Below, piece by piece: positions 16,664 through 24,114 of a stretch of 64,000 nt of DNA. Origin of the DNA: Pseudomonadota bacterium (lineage in GTDB: Bacteria > Myxococcota_A > UBA796 > GCA-2862545); contig JAGSGY010000002.1 in the NCBI GenBank assembly GCA_023954855.1, forward strand, positions 124,001 to 188,000, read 5' to 3'. Numbering within the stretch: the stretch's first letter is position 1; every line of letters starts with the position of its first letter. Both the position numbers and the translations under genes were made by a program. The notes under the pieces are model-generated. The model worked only from the letters and a program-made list of their open reading frames with translations. It ran no database searches and was not told the DNA's origin.

Positions 16664-18664
16664 CTAGCCGGCGAGTTCGGTCGCAAGGTTGATGAAGGTG
16701 CCCTCGAGGTCGAGGGACTCACCGCAGAAGTGGTAGTCGGCGGGGCGGCTGGCCAGGGAACTCAGGAATTCCTGGTCGACCTGGGGGCCAACGCCAATCG
16801 TGATGATTCGCGCACCCGAGGTACGCAGGCGGTGGATCTCCGACATGGTCCCATCGGGGTCGTCTGGATGTCCGTCGGTCATGACCACGAATACTCGCTG
16901 CACACCGGCACGAGGCCGGAGCAGGTCGCGACCGTCGTGCAGGCCGTCGGACAGCGGCGTCGAGCCAATCGGGGTGAGCTCATCGATGGCGCGCTCGAGG
17001 CGTCCCATGTCGGCCGTCGGCGTGGTCTTCACGCCGCCCGGGAACGCGACGACCGCAATCTGGCGGTTCGGGACCGACAACGTGCGCTCGGCGAAGGACA
17101 GAGCGGCTCGCTTCGCGGCCTCGATGTTCGGGCCGTACATGGAGCCGGAGCAATCCATGATGAGGGCGACTTGCATCGGAGCGCGATTGAGCGCGAGGTC
17201 TTCGAGGGTGACGTTTCCGCCGGCAAGTCGGTGCGGCAGGATCTGTCCGGTAGACAGGTCCATGGCCTCGACTTCCACGATGCCGTTCGCGTTGTAGCGG
17301 TAGGTCACCGACAAGCGGCTCTCTGCTGCCATGCGAGCGGGAATTCCGTAGAACTCGAAGTGACCGAGGACCGTGCACAGCAGCGGGTCCTTGTTCTCGC
17401 CCTGAACCAACCACAGGTCCATGGTCGTCTGACCGTCATGGGTGGTCGAGTAGTTGTCGCGCGTCTTCTCTGCGGGAATACGCGTGTTCTTCGGGATGAT
17501 CTTCGAGTTCGCGAGGTTCGACTCGCGGTACACGACCATGCCCAGCGAGTGGGAGGTGACGTCGTGAGTGCGGATGTCGACCGGTGACGCCTCGCCCGCG
17601 AGAGCAGCGGATTCGATGGCGGCCTGAAGGGCGGCACCGAGGGCCACGGCCTCATCGGGGTTGATGTCGGTGGCCGGCTCCTGCGTGAAGAACTCCTTCA
17701 GCATGTCGCGGACCATCGGCATGCGGGTCGAGCCGCCTGCCAGCAGCACCGTATCGACGGTGGCCGGATCCGTTTGGCTGTCGGTCAGCACTTCGCGGGT
17801 GAGGGCGCGGGTGCGGTCCACAAGGTCCGCTGTCAGTTCGTTGAACTGCTCCCTCGTCACGGCCAGACGCAGAACCTTGTTCTGGTAGTCGTGGAAGATG
17901 TTGACCTTGGGGCGGCGCGTGAGGCTGATCTTGGCACTCACGCACTTCTGACGAAGGTCGTGGTAGGAGGCGAGATCCTCGAGCGGGTCGAGTCCGTGCT
18001 TCTCCTTGAAGGCGTTGGCTGCGAATTCGATCAGGCGATCGTCCCAGTCCTTACCGCCGAGGAGGTGGTCACCGGAGGTCGCCGTGACGTTGATCTCGTT
18101 GCCCTCGATATCGACCAAGGTCACATCGAAGGTGCCACCGCCGAGGTCGTAGACGAGAACGCGCTTGTTCTCGCCGACATGATTGAGGCCATAGGCGAAG
18201 GCCGCTGCGGTCGGCTCGTTGATGAGCTTGAGGACCTGCAGGCCCGCCATCTCACCGGCTCGCAGGGTGGCGCGCCGCTGGATGTCGTTGAAGTAGGCCG
18301 GAACGGTGATGACCGCCTGATCCACTCGGTTGCCCAAGCGCAGCTCGGCATCGTGCTTCAGCTTGCCGAGAATGAAGCTCGACAGCGTCTCGGGGTCGTA
18401 GCTACGCCCCCGGTACTCGAACGAGAAGCCGTCGTCGTGGCCGATGTGGCGCTTGACGAACTCAACAACTTGTTCGGGGTACACAACTGCCGCTTGCTTT
18501 GCGTAGTTGCCGATAATGACGTCGTCACCTTCGAAAAGGATAACTGACGGAGTAATTCGGTCGCCTTCCGCGTTCGGAAGCAGCTCGGGGACGCCGTGCT
18601 GGTTTACGTAGGCGATCGCGGAGAAGGTGGTACCCAGGTCGATACCCACCGCGCGGGTCGTCAT
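16664..18664 (-). CDS. Hsp70 fused to a von Willebrand factor A domain
   Basis: A 666-residue fusion. Residues 1 to about 375 are an Hsp70 ATPase domain with GIDLGTTFSAI, YFNDIQRRAT, INEPTAAAFAYGL, YDLGGGTFDV and LLAGGSTRMPM. About 380-490 is a substrate-binding beta domain (SHSLGMVVY ... FEFYGIPAR). From about 497 to the end the helical lid is replaced by a VWA domain with a complete metal-ion-dependent adhesion site: DCSGS at 504-508, the Thr in IGSTPLSDG, and the Asp in VVMTDGHPDD. VWA domains bind protein partners through the metal, so this may be an Hsp70 that recruits a fixed partner instead of closing a lid. No signal peptide is visible. It is the first gene of the operon with GrpE-like and lidless Hsp70 genes. 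Confidence 0.92.
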   Translation of the reverse strand: MTTRAVGIDLGTTFSAIAYVNQHGVPELLPNAEGDRITPSVILFEGDDVIIGNYAKQAAVVYPEQVVEFVKRHIGHDDGFSFEYRGRSYDPETLSSFILGKLKHDAELRLGNRVDQAVITVPAYFNDIQRRATLRAGEMAGLQVLKLINEPTAAAFAYGLNHVGENKRVLVYDLGGGTFDVTLVDIEGNEINVTATSGDHLLGGKDWDDRLIEFAANAFKEKHGLDPLEDLASYHDLRQKCVSAKISLTRRPKVNIFHDYQNKVLRLAVTREQFNELTADLVDRTRALTREVLTDSQTDPATVDTVLLAGGSTRMPMVRDMLKEFFTQEPATDINPDEAVALGAALQAAIESAALAGEASPVDIRTHDVTSHSLGMVVYRESNLANSKIIPKNTRIPAEKTRDNYSTTHDGQTTMDLWLVQGENKDPLLCTVLGHFEFYGIPARMAAESRLSVTYRYNANGIVEVEAMDLSTGQILPHRLAGGNVTLEDLALNRAPMQVALIMDCSGSMYGPNIEAAKRAALSFAERTLSVPNRQIAVVAFPGGVKTTPTADMGRLERAIDELTPIGSTPLSDGLHDGRDLLRPRAGVQRVFVVMTDGHPDDPDGTMSEIHRLRTSGARIITIGVGPQVDQEFLSSLASRPADYHFCGESLDLEGTFINLATELAG

Positions 18665-18728
18665 CTCCAGGCCTCGTGGTCATAGGGCTAAGTTGGCGAG
18701 GCCACCATGGGACTCGCGGAACGGCCGG

Positions 18729-18757
18729 AGTATAGCGAAGTGCCGATGACGGACCAA
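18729..18757 (-). promoter_or_regulatory. Possible promoter of the Hsp70-VWA operon
   Basis: On the minus strand TTGGTC, a 17-base spacer, then TATACT (five of six -10 bases). It lies at the 5' end of the divergent maf gene and predicts a leader of nearly 60 bases before the ATG at 18664. Confidence 0.55.
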
Positions 18758-19348
18758 CACGACATGCCTGACCTCATCCTCGCGTCGACCAGTCGCTGGC
18801 GTCGACAACTGCTCACAGACGTGGGCCTCAACGTCCAAACGGAGGCTCCTGGCGTCGATGAGCGCGCATTTGATGCGCCCGGTCCGGTGGAGCTTGCGAG
18901 TCTTCTGGCGCGCAAAAAGGCTGAGGCCGTCGCGGCGCGTCACAGTGGCGCGGTGGTGCTTGGCGCGGATCAGGTGGTCTGGGATGGACTTGAAGTCTTC
19001 GGAAAGCCGGTCGATCCACAAGACCATTTCGATCGCCTGTGCGCGATGCGCGGGCGCAGCCACGAACTAGTGACCGCTGTCTGCATGTTGGGGCCCGATC
19101 TCGACGAGGCTTTTGTAGAGCGCACCCGGATGTTCGTGCGTGGGGACCTCAGCGATGAGGAGATCCGCCGGTACGTACAGATGGGGGAGGGCAGTGGTTG
19201 CGCAGGGGGCTACGCTGTCGAGGCTCACGGGTTGTTCCTGTTCGAGAAGGTCGAGGGAGACTGGCACAACGTGATCGGGCTTCCATTGATGCGCGTGCTC
19301 GATGTGCTGCGCCGACGTGGCTGGCGCTATGGTGTGCCGCATGCCTGA
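18746..19348 (+). CDS. maf: Maf-family nucleoside triphosphate pyrophosphatase
   Basis: A 200-residue house-cleaning pyrophosphatase of the Maf/HAM1-like fold, removing modified or non-canonical NTPs. The N-terminal LILASTSRWRRQLL corresponds to the LASxSPRR phosphate-binding motif. GADQVVWDGLEVFGKP matches the ADTVV...GKP segment with Gln replacing Thr. The GRSHELVTAVCM and GCAGGYAVEAHG segments are in place. I use the ATG at 18746; an ATG six codons later (MPDLILAS) is equally compatible with the family, and an earlier ATG at 18707 is less likely. The gene overlaps the downstream uracil-DNA glycosylase by eight bases. Divergent from the Hsp70-VWA operon. Confidence 0.88.
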   Translation: MTDQHDMPDLILASTSRWRRQLLTDVGLNVQTEAPGVDERAFDAPGPVELASLLARKKAEAVAARHSGAVVLGADQVVWDGLEVFGKPVDPQDHFDRLCAMRGRSHELVTAVCMLGPDLDEAFVERTRMFVRGDLSDEEIRRYVQMGEGSGCAGGYAVEAHGLFLFEKVEGDWHNVIGLPLMRVLDVLRRRGWRYGVPHA

Positions 19349-20153
19349 CACCCTCGCCGACCTCCGTGCTCTCGTCGCAGATGTACGCGCCGCTCTCGAA
19401 GATGAGGCGCTGCGCGGGGTCGTTGCGGAATTCTCTGACGAAGCGCCGCCCGAGGCTGTGGCCGTCGAGGCTTCCCCTCGGCGGGCTACTCGGCCTGCTG
19501 TAGGTGGATCGTGGGCCAAGCTCGCCGATCGCGCGCGAGAGAAGGCAGACACCTCTGTCCCGGTCGGAGCAGAGGGCCTGCAGCTGATTCGCGACGAACT
19601 CGGTGACTGCCGGCGCTGCAATCTATGCACCGGACGCAGCCACATCGTGTTTGGGGTCGGTGACCCGTCGGCCGACCTGGTGATCGTCGGCGAGGCGCCC
19701 GGCTACCACGAGGATCGGCGGGGAGAGCCTTTCGTCGGGCCCGCGGGCGAGATGCTCGACAAGATGCTCGCGAATGTGCTCGGCCTTGACCGAGAAGAGG
19801 TCCACATCCTCAACGTGGTGAAGTGCAAGCCCCCCGAGAATCGCAATCCGCTTCCGGACGAAGTCGGCGCCTGCCTGCCTTTCCTGCATCGTCAGATCGC
19901 CGCGATTCAGCCGAAGGTCATCTTGGTCGTGGGCACGGTGGCACTCAAGGCTCTGCTGGACCCGTCTGGGGGGATCACGCGCCATCGTGGACAGTGGGGC
20001 ACCCTCGATGGGGTGCCAGTGATGTCCACCTTTCATCCGGCCTACTTGCTCCGGAACCCCGAGGGAAAGCGGCACACCTTCGCGGACCTGAAGGCACTCG
20101 GAAAGCGGTATGACGAGCTCGGTGGCCGTCGAACGCGACCGAGCCCCTTCTAG
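19341..20153 (+). CDS. Family 4 uracil-DNA glycosylase (iron-sulfur type)
   Basis: A 270-residue protein that removes uracil from DNA. An N-terminal helical, Ala/Arg-rich extension of about 75 residues precedes the catalytic domain. Iron-sulfur ligands are visible as CRRCNLC after ELGD, with further Cys in VVKCKPP and in DEVGAC. The active-site GEAPGYHEDRRGEPFVGPAG and the C-terminal STFHPAYLLR motif are typical of family 4/UDGa. The start ATG at 19341 overlaps the maf stop, consistent with co-transcription of two genome/nucleotide-sanitation enzymes. Length is larger than the minimal family because of the N-terminal extension. Confidence 0.93.
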   Translation: MPDTLADLRALVADVRAALEDEALRGVVAEFSDEAPPEAVAVEASPRRATRPAVGGSWAKLADRAREKADTSVPVGAEGLQLIRDELGDCRRCNLCTGRSHIVFGVGDPSADLVIVGEAPGYHEDRRGEPFVGPAGEMLDKMLANVLGLDREEVHILNVVKCKPPENRNPLPDEVGACLPFLHRQIAAIQPKVILVVGTVALKALLDPSGGITRHRGQWGTLDGVPVMSTFHPAYLLRNPEGKRHTFADLKALGKRYDELGGRRTRPSPF

Positions 20154-20196
20154 CTTTCTCGTCGAAATCGAGGGACGCAGCTCCCCTCAAAGTCGT

Positions 20197-20235
20197 CCGG
20201 AGTCGGACGGCGCGATATCTGCGCGGACTCCGGAG
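20197..20235 (+). promoter_or_regulatory. Hairpin covering the ribosome binding site of the S1-domain gene
   Basis: A perfect 8-base inverted repeat, CCGGAGTC at 20197-20204 and GACTCCGG at 20226-20233, encloses 21 bases that include CGC/GCG pairs. The 3' arm overlaps the GGAG ribosome binding site (20232-20235) of the gene starting at 20244. The folded RNA would partly hide that site, a layout expected for translational control. Confidence 0.6.
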
Positions 20236-20243
20236 AAACCCGA

Positions 20244-21500
20244 ATGTCCCAACGCAAGACCCGCCTTCGCAAGCTCGGTGAGGCAGACGCCGCCTCAGAG
20301 GCCGTCGAGGCCGAGGCGCCCGCTGTCGAAGCGGCCCCCGTGGCACCCGCCCCCAAGAAGGAGCGCGCACGCTTCGAAGAAGAGGGGCTCCTAGCCATCG
20401 CAGGCATGGACTTGGGCGAGCTGGCTCGCTTGATGGATGGCGGAACGGCGCGACTCAAGACCGGCGAGAAAGTCAAGGGACGCGTCACCCGTGTCAGCCG
20501 TGAGTACGCGTTTGTCGACGTGGGGCAAAAGGCTGAGGCGACGCTCGATACCCGGGACCTCGGTGGTGCTGGCGTCGGCGATATGGTCGAGGCTTTCGTG
20601 ATGGACGTGGGTGACGACTACGTCCGGCTGTCGAGGACGCTCCGCGGGAACACCGCGGCCGCGTTCCTCGCTGAAGCTGAGAGCACGGGTCTTCCCGTCG
20701 AGGGCGAGGTCAAGGGCACCAACCCGGGTGGGTTGATCGTGAAGATTGGCTCGGTCCGTGGCTTCTGCCCGGCTTCCCAAGCTGGACCTCGGGGCGTGAA
20801 CCTCGAGAGTCTCGTCGGGCGCACGCTGCAGTTCCAGGTCACCGATGCATCTGGCAACGAGCCGGTCCTCTCGCGTCGTGCCCTCATGGAAGCGGACATC
20901 GCCGTTCGTGAGGAAGCCTTCTATGCGAACGTCGAGCCTGGCCAGCGCTTCACAGGCGTGGTGGTGTCGACGCAGGACTTTGGCGCTTTTGTCGATATCG
21001 ATGGCGTGCAGGGCTTGGTCCACCGGAGCGAACTCTCTTACGACCGGCAGCTCTCCCCGTCGCAGGTCGTGACGGTCGGCCAAGAACTCGAGGTGGTCGT
21101 GCTCGACGTCGATCGCGTAGCACGCAAGCTCTCGCTGTCCTCAAAGGACGCCGCGGGCTCGCCGTGGACCAAGGTCGGCACCGAGTTCCTCGTCGGTGGC
21201 GTCTACGACGGCAAGGTCACGGGCACCGCGGAGTTTGGTGTCTTCGTGCAGATCTCGCCCGGACTTCAGGGACTCCTTCACAAGTCGCGCAACCCGGGCG
21301 CGAGCCTTCGTAGCGGTCAGGATGTGAAGGTTCGCCTCGACGGTATCGACGTCGAACGCAAGCGCCTCGAGCTCTCACACCCCGATCACGAGGGCGGGGC
21401 GACCGCAGCCGTCGCACCCTCGGTTCCTCGCGGACAGGGCGGGAACTTCGGGACCTTCGGCGATCTGCTCGGTGGGTTGAATCTCAAGAAGAGCGAATGA
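20244..21500 (+). CDS. Protein with four S1 RNA-binding domains
   Basis: A 418-residue cytoplasmic RNA-binding protein. After a basic/Ala-rich head (about 1-65) come four S1-type OB folds at roughly 70-135 (GEKVKGRVTRVSREYAFVDVG), 150-212 (VEGEVKGTNPGGLIVKIG), 232-298 (GQRFTGVVVSTQDFGAFVDI) and 318-375 (GGVYDGKVTGTAEFGVFVQI). A Gly-rich tail follows. It is shorter than six-domain ribosomal protein S1 and is more likely an S1-like regulator or ribosome-associated factor; many myxobacteria-like genomes carry such 30S S1-like proteins. Its stop overlaps queA by ATGA. A hairpin covers its ribosome binding site, which could allow autoregulation, as for rpsA. Confidence 0.9.
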   Translation: MSQRKTRLRKLGEADAASEAVEAEAPAVEAAPVAPAPKKERARFEEEGLLAIAGMDLGELARLMDGGTARLKTGEKVKGRVTRVSREYAFVDVGQKAEATLDTRDLGGAGVGDMVEAFVMDVGDDYVRLSRTLRGNTAAAFLAEAESTGLPVEGEVKGTNPGGLIVKIGSVRGFCPASQAGPRGVNLESLVGRTLQFQVTDASGNEPVLSRRALMEADIAVREEAFYANVEPGQRFTGVVVSTQDFGAFVDIDGVQGLVHRSELSYDRQLSPSQVVTVGQELEVVVLDVDRVARKLSLSSKDAAGSPWTKVGTEFLVGGVYDGKVTGTAEFGVFVQISPGLQGLLHKSRNPGASLRSGQDVKVRLDGIDVERKRLELSHPDHEGGATAAVAPSVPRGQGGNFGTFGDLLGGLNLKKSE

Positions 21501-22519
21501 TCGATCTCGGCGATTGGGACTTCGAGCTACCACCCGAGGCGATCGCTCGCAGGCCAAGCTCTGAACGAACCGGCTCGAGGCTCCTCTGCCTTCCCAAAGA
21601 GGGTGGAGAGCTTCGACACGGCGACTTTTCGGAGCTGCCCAGCCTGCTGCGAGAAGGGGACCTTCTCGTTGGCAACGACACCCGTGTCATGGCCGCCCGC
21701 TTGGCTGCACGGCGACACACGGGCGGCAAGGTCGAGCTGCTGGTGCTCAGCTTCGACGGCGATCAGGCCGTTGCGCTCGGCCGCAACCTACGGCGCGTCA
21801 AAGCCGGCGATGTGCTGACACTCGACGGCGGCGGCGAGGTTCGCGTCGAAGAGCTGTTTGGCGATGGGCGAGTGCGGGTGTCCTTCTCCTCCGACCCCGT
21901 CGCAATCATGGACGCACAGGGGCGCATGCCTCTTCCGCCGTACATGAATCGAGACGCGGATGCCGAGGACCGCGAGCGCTACCAGACGGTCTACGCGGGC
22001 CCGCTCGGGGCGGCAGCTGCACCGACGGCGGGATTGCACTTCGATGCCGCCATGATCGACACCCTCGACAAGGTGGGTGTGGGCTTTGCGCGGGTCACCC
22101 TTCACGTGGGACTCGGTACCTTCAAGCCGCTCGAGGAGCGTCAGCTCCAGACGAAACAGCTCCACTCAGAGCGATACGCGATTCCCGAACTCACCGCCGC
22201 GCGGATTGCCGAGACGCGTGCGAGGGGAGGGCGAGTCATCGCAGTCGGCACGACGACCACCCGCGCTCTTCAGGCGTCGACTCCAGCCGGGGCGACCGCC
22301 CCACAGCCAGGCGCCGGCAGCACCGAACTCTTCCTCTCGCCGCCGGATCGCCTGCACGCGATCGACGGCCTGATCACCAACTTTCACCTCCCTAAGAGCA
22401 GCTTGCTGATGCTCGTGGCCTGCTTGGTCGGCCGCGAACGTCTTCTCTCGACCTATCGAGAAGCGATCCGCGAGGGATACCGGTTCTACTCCTATGGCGA
22501 CGCAATGCTCATCCTTTGA
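21497..22519 (+). CDS. queA: S-adenosylmethionine:tRNA ribosyltransferase-isomerase
   Basis: A 340-residue enzyme that transfers and rearranges the ribosyl part of SAM onto preQ1-tRNA to make epoxyqueuosine. Family segments present are DFELPPEAIARRPSSERTGSRL, GDLLVGNDTRVMAARL, YAGPLGAAAAPTAGLHFD, FARVTLHVGLGTFKP and LITNFHLPKSSLLMLV. Length is normal. Coupled to the S1-domain gene by ATGA and overlapping tgt by 26 bases, so the two queuosine enzymes are translated in tandem. Unlike in many bacteria, the order is queA then tgt then yajC-secDF with no interruption. Confidence 0.97.
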   Translation: MIDLGDWDFELPPEAIARRPSSERTGSRLLCLPKEGGELRHGDFSELPSLLREGDLLVGNDTRVMAARLAARRHTGGKVELLVLSFDGDQAVALGRNLRRVKAGDVLTLDGGGEVRVEELFGDGRVRVSFSSDPVAIMDAQGRMPLPPYMNRDADAEDRERYQTVYAGPLGAAAAPTAGLHFDAAMIDTLDKVGVGFARVTLHVGLGTFKPLEERQLQTKQLHSERYAIPELTAARIAETRARGGRVIAVGTTTTRALQASTPAGATAPQPGAGSTELFLSPPDRLHAIDGLITNFHLPKSSLLMLVACLVGRERLLSTYREAIREGYRFYSYGDAMLIL

Positions 22520-23627
22520 GCTGAAGGCTACCTGCGGCAGTGCTCGCGCAGGTGTGCTTTCGCTCACGCACGGCGATGTACCCACCCCGTGCTTCATGCC
22601 GGTCGGCACGCGTGCGTCTGTCCGCGGCCTGATGCCTAAGGAACTGCGTGAGGCCGGCGCCTCGATGGTGCTCGCGAACACCTACCACCTGTGGGATTTG
22701 CTCGGTCATGAGGAGATCAAGGCGCTGGGGGGGCTGCACACATTCATGGGCTGGGATGGGCCTATCCTCACGGACTCTGGCGGGTACCAGGTCTTTTCCT
22801 TCAAGGGATATGTGAAGGTTTCGGAGGAGGGCGTTCGCTTCGCCTCGCCGCGCAACGGCGACCGCAAGTTCCTCACGCCAGAGCTTGCGGTGGAGATCCA
22901 AGAGGCGTTCGGCGTCGACATCGCGATGGCCTTCGACGAGTGCATCGAGTGGCCTGCTGACCGCGACCGGGTGGCTCGTTCGACGGAGCGGACGACTCGC
23001 TGGCTGAACCGGTGCTTGGCTGCGCGGGAGCATGCGGAACGCACCGCACTGTTCGGCATCGTCCAGGGGGGGATGGAGGCTGATCTGCGCGTGGAGCATG
23101 CGCAGGAACTCACTGCCATGGATCTCGATGGCTACGCGATTGGGGGCCTCTCCGTCGGTGAGGGACACGATGAGATGCTCGCCATGGTCGAGGTTGCCGC
23201 CCCCGCGCTGCCGGCCGACAAACCTCGCTACCTCATGGGGGTCGGGCTTCCGCGAGACCTGGTCGAGAACGTGCTCCGTGGTGTGGACATGTTCGACTGC
23301 GTGATTCCGACGCGCTCGGGCCGCCACGCGGGCGCATTCACGGCCTCGGGTCGCCGGAACCTGAAGAACGCGCGCTACAAGGATGATCCGAGGCCCCTCG
23401 AGGAGGGCTGCCCGTGTCCGGCATGCATGCAGTTTTCCCGTGCGTACCTGCGACATCTGGTCGTGTGCAGCGAGCCGCTCGTCAAGCGGCTGATTTCTGC
23501 ACACAATTTGACGTACTACTTGGGCCTGATGAAGCGCCTTCGCGTCGCCATCCTCGCTCAGGACGCGGTCGCGCTCGAAGCGCTGCGGATCGAGTCACAC
23601 AGGGCGTCGGTGCCGGCCAAGGACTAA
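22494..23627 (+). CDS. tgt: tRNA-guanine transglycosylase
   Basis: A 377-residue enzyme exchanging guanine-34 for preQ1 in tRNAs with GUN anticodons. The catalytic aspartates lie in ILTDSGGYQVFS and in MFDCVIPTRSGRHA; GIVQGGMEADLR and AIGGLSVGE form the base pocket. The zinc site is CPCPACMQFSRAYLRHL followed by the distal His. The first 26 bases overlap queA; the ATG is preceded by a weak site inside queA. Followed by 145 non-coding bases before yajC. Confidence 0.97.
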   Translation: MATQCSSFELKATCGSARAGVLSLTHGDVPTPCFMPVGTRASVRGLMPKELREAGASMVLANTYHLWDLLGHEEIKALGGLHTFMGWDGPILTDSGGYQVFSFKGYVKVSEEGVRFASPRNGDRKFLTPELAVEIQEAFGVDIAMAFDECIEWPADRDRVARSTERTTRWLNRCLAAREHAERTALFGIVQGGMEADLRVEHAQELTAMDLDGYAIGGLSVGEGHDEMLAMVEVAAPALPADKPRYLMGVGLPRDLVENVLRGVDMFDCVIPTRSGRHAGAFTASGRRNLKNARYKDDPRPLEEGCPCPACMQFSRAYLRHLVVCSEPLVKRLISAHNLTYYLGLMKRLRVAILAQDAVALEALRIESHRASVPAKD

Positions 23628-23772
23628 CCGGCGGCCGCTCGGACATCAGGGCATTGTTGCAGTCGCTGGCCCCAGGTGGCCCCACCGTATAAGCCGGGCC
23701 GTCCACTGGACCCCTTGACTGCGGGGCTCTGGTGCTTTTCTTCGACCGCATCCCGTTCTAGGAGACCCCATC

Positions 23773-24114
23773 ATGCCGTATCTCGGCGTGTCTCTTCCCC
23801 TCGTCGCGCAAGCGTCGGGCGCCGCCGCGCAGGGCTCGTTCTCGAGCACCATCCTGCTCTTCGGTGTCATCGGCGCCATCTGGTACTTCCTCTTGATCCG
23901 CCCTCAGGTGCAGGAACAGAAGGACCACAAGGCCATGCTTGCAGGACTCGTGAAGGGCGACATGGTGGTCGCACGTGGCGGCCTCATCGTGAAGGTCGTC
24001 GAGGTCAAGCAGGATGAACTCCTGGTCGATCTTGGAAATACGAAGGCCCGTCTCGAGAAGTCCTCGGTCACCCGCAAGTGGGTTCCGGGCGACGCGCAGA
24101 CGAAGGAGGCCTAG
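23773..24114 (+). CDS. yajC: Sec translocon accessory subunit YajC
   Basis: A 113-residue inner-membrane protein associated with SecDF. One membrane segment (STILLFGVIGAIWYFLLIRPQ) is followed by the family's QEQKDHKAMLAGLVKGDMVVARGGLIVKV cytoplasmic domain. Ribosome binding site AGGAG precedes the ATG. The stop TAG overlaps the GTG start of secD (TAGTG). The 145 bases upstream contain a TTGACT that might be a -35 element, but no convincing -10. Confidence 0.95.
   Translation: MPYLGVSLPLVAQASGAAAQGSFSSTILLFGVIGAIWYFLLIRPQVQEQKDHKAMLAGLVKGDMVVARGGLIVKVVEVKQDELLVDLGNTKARLEKSSVTRKWVPGDAQTKEA

Noticed and set aside
23700-23745. TTGACT before yajC as part of a promoter
   Set aside because: The bases at the expected -10 distance (TTCTTC) do not match; not enough to call.
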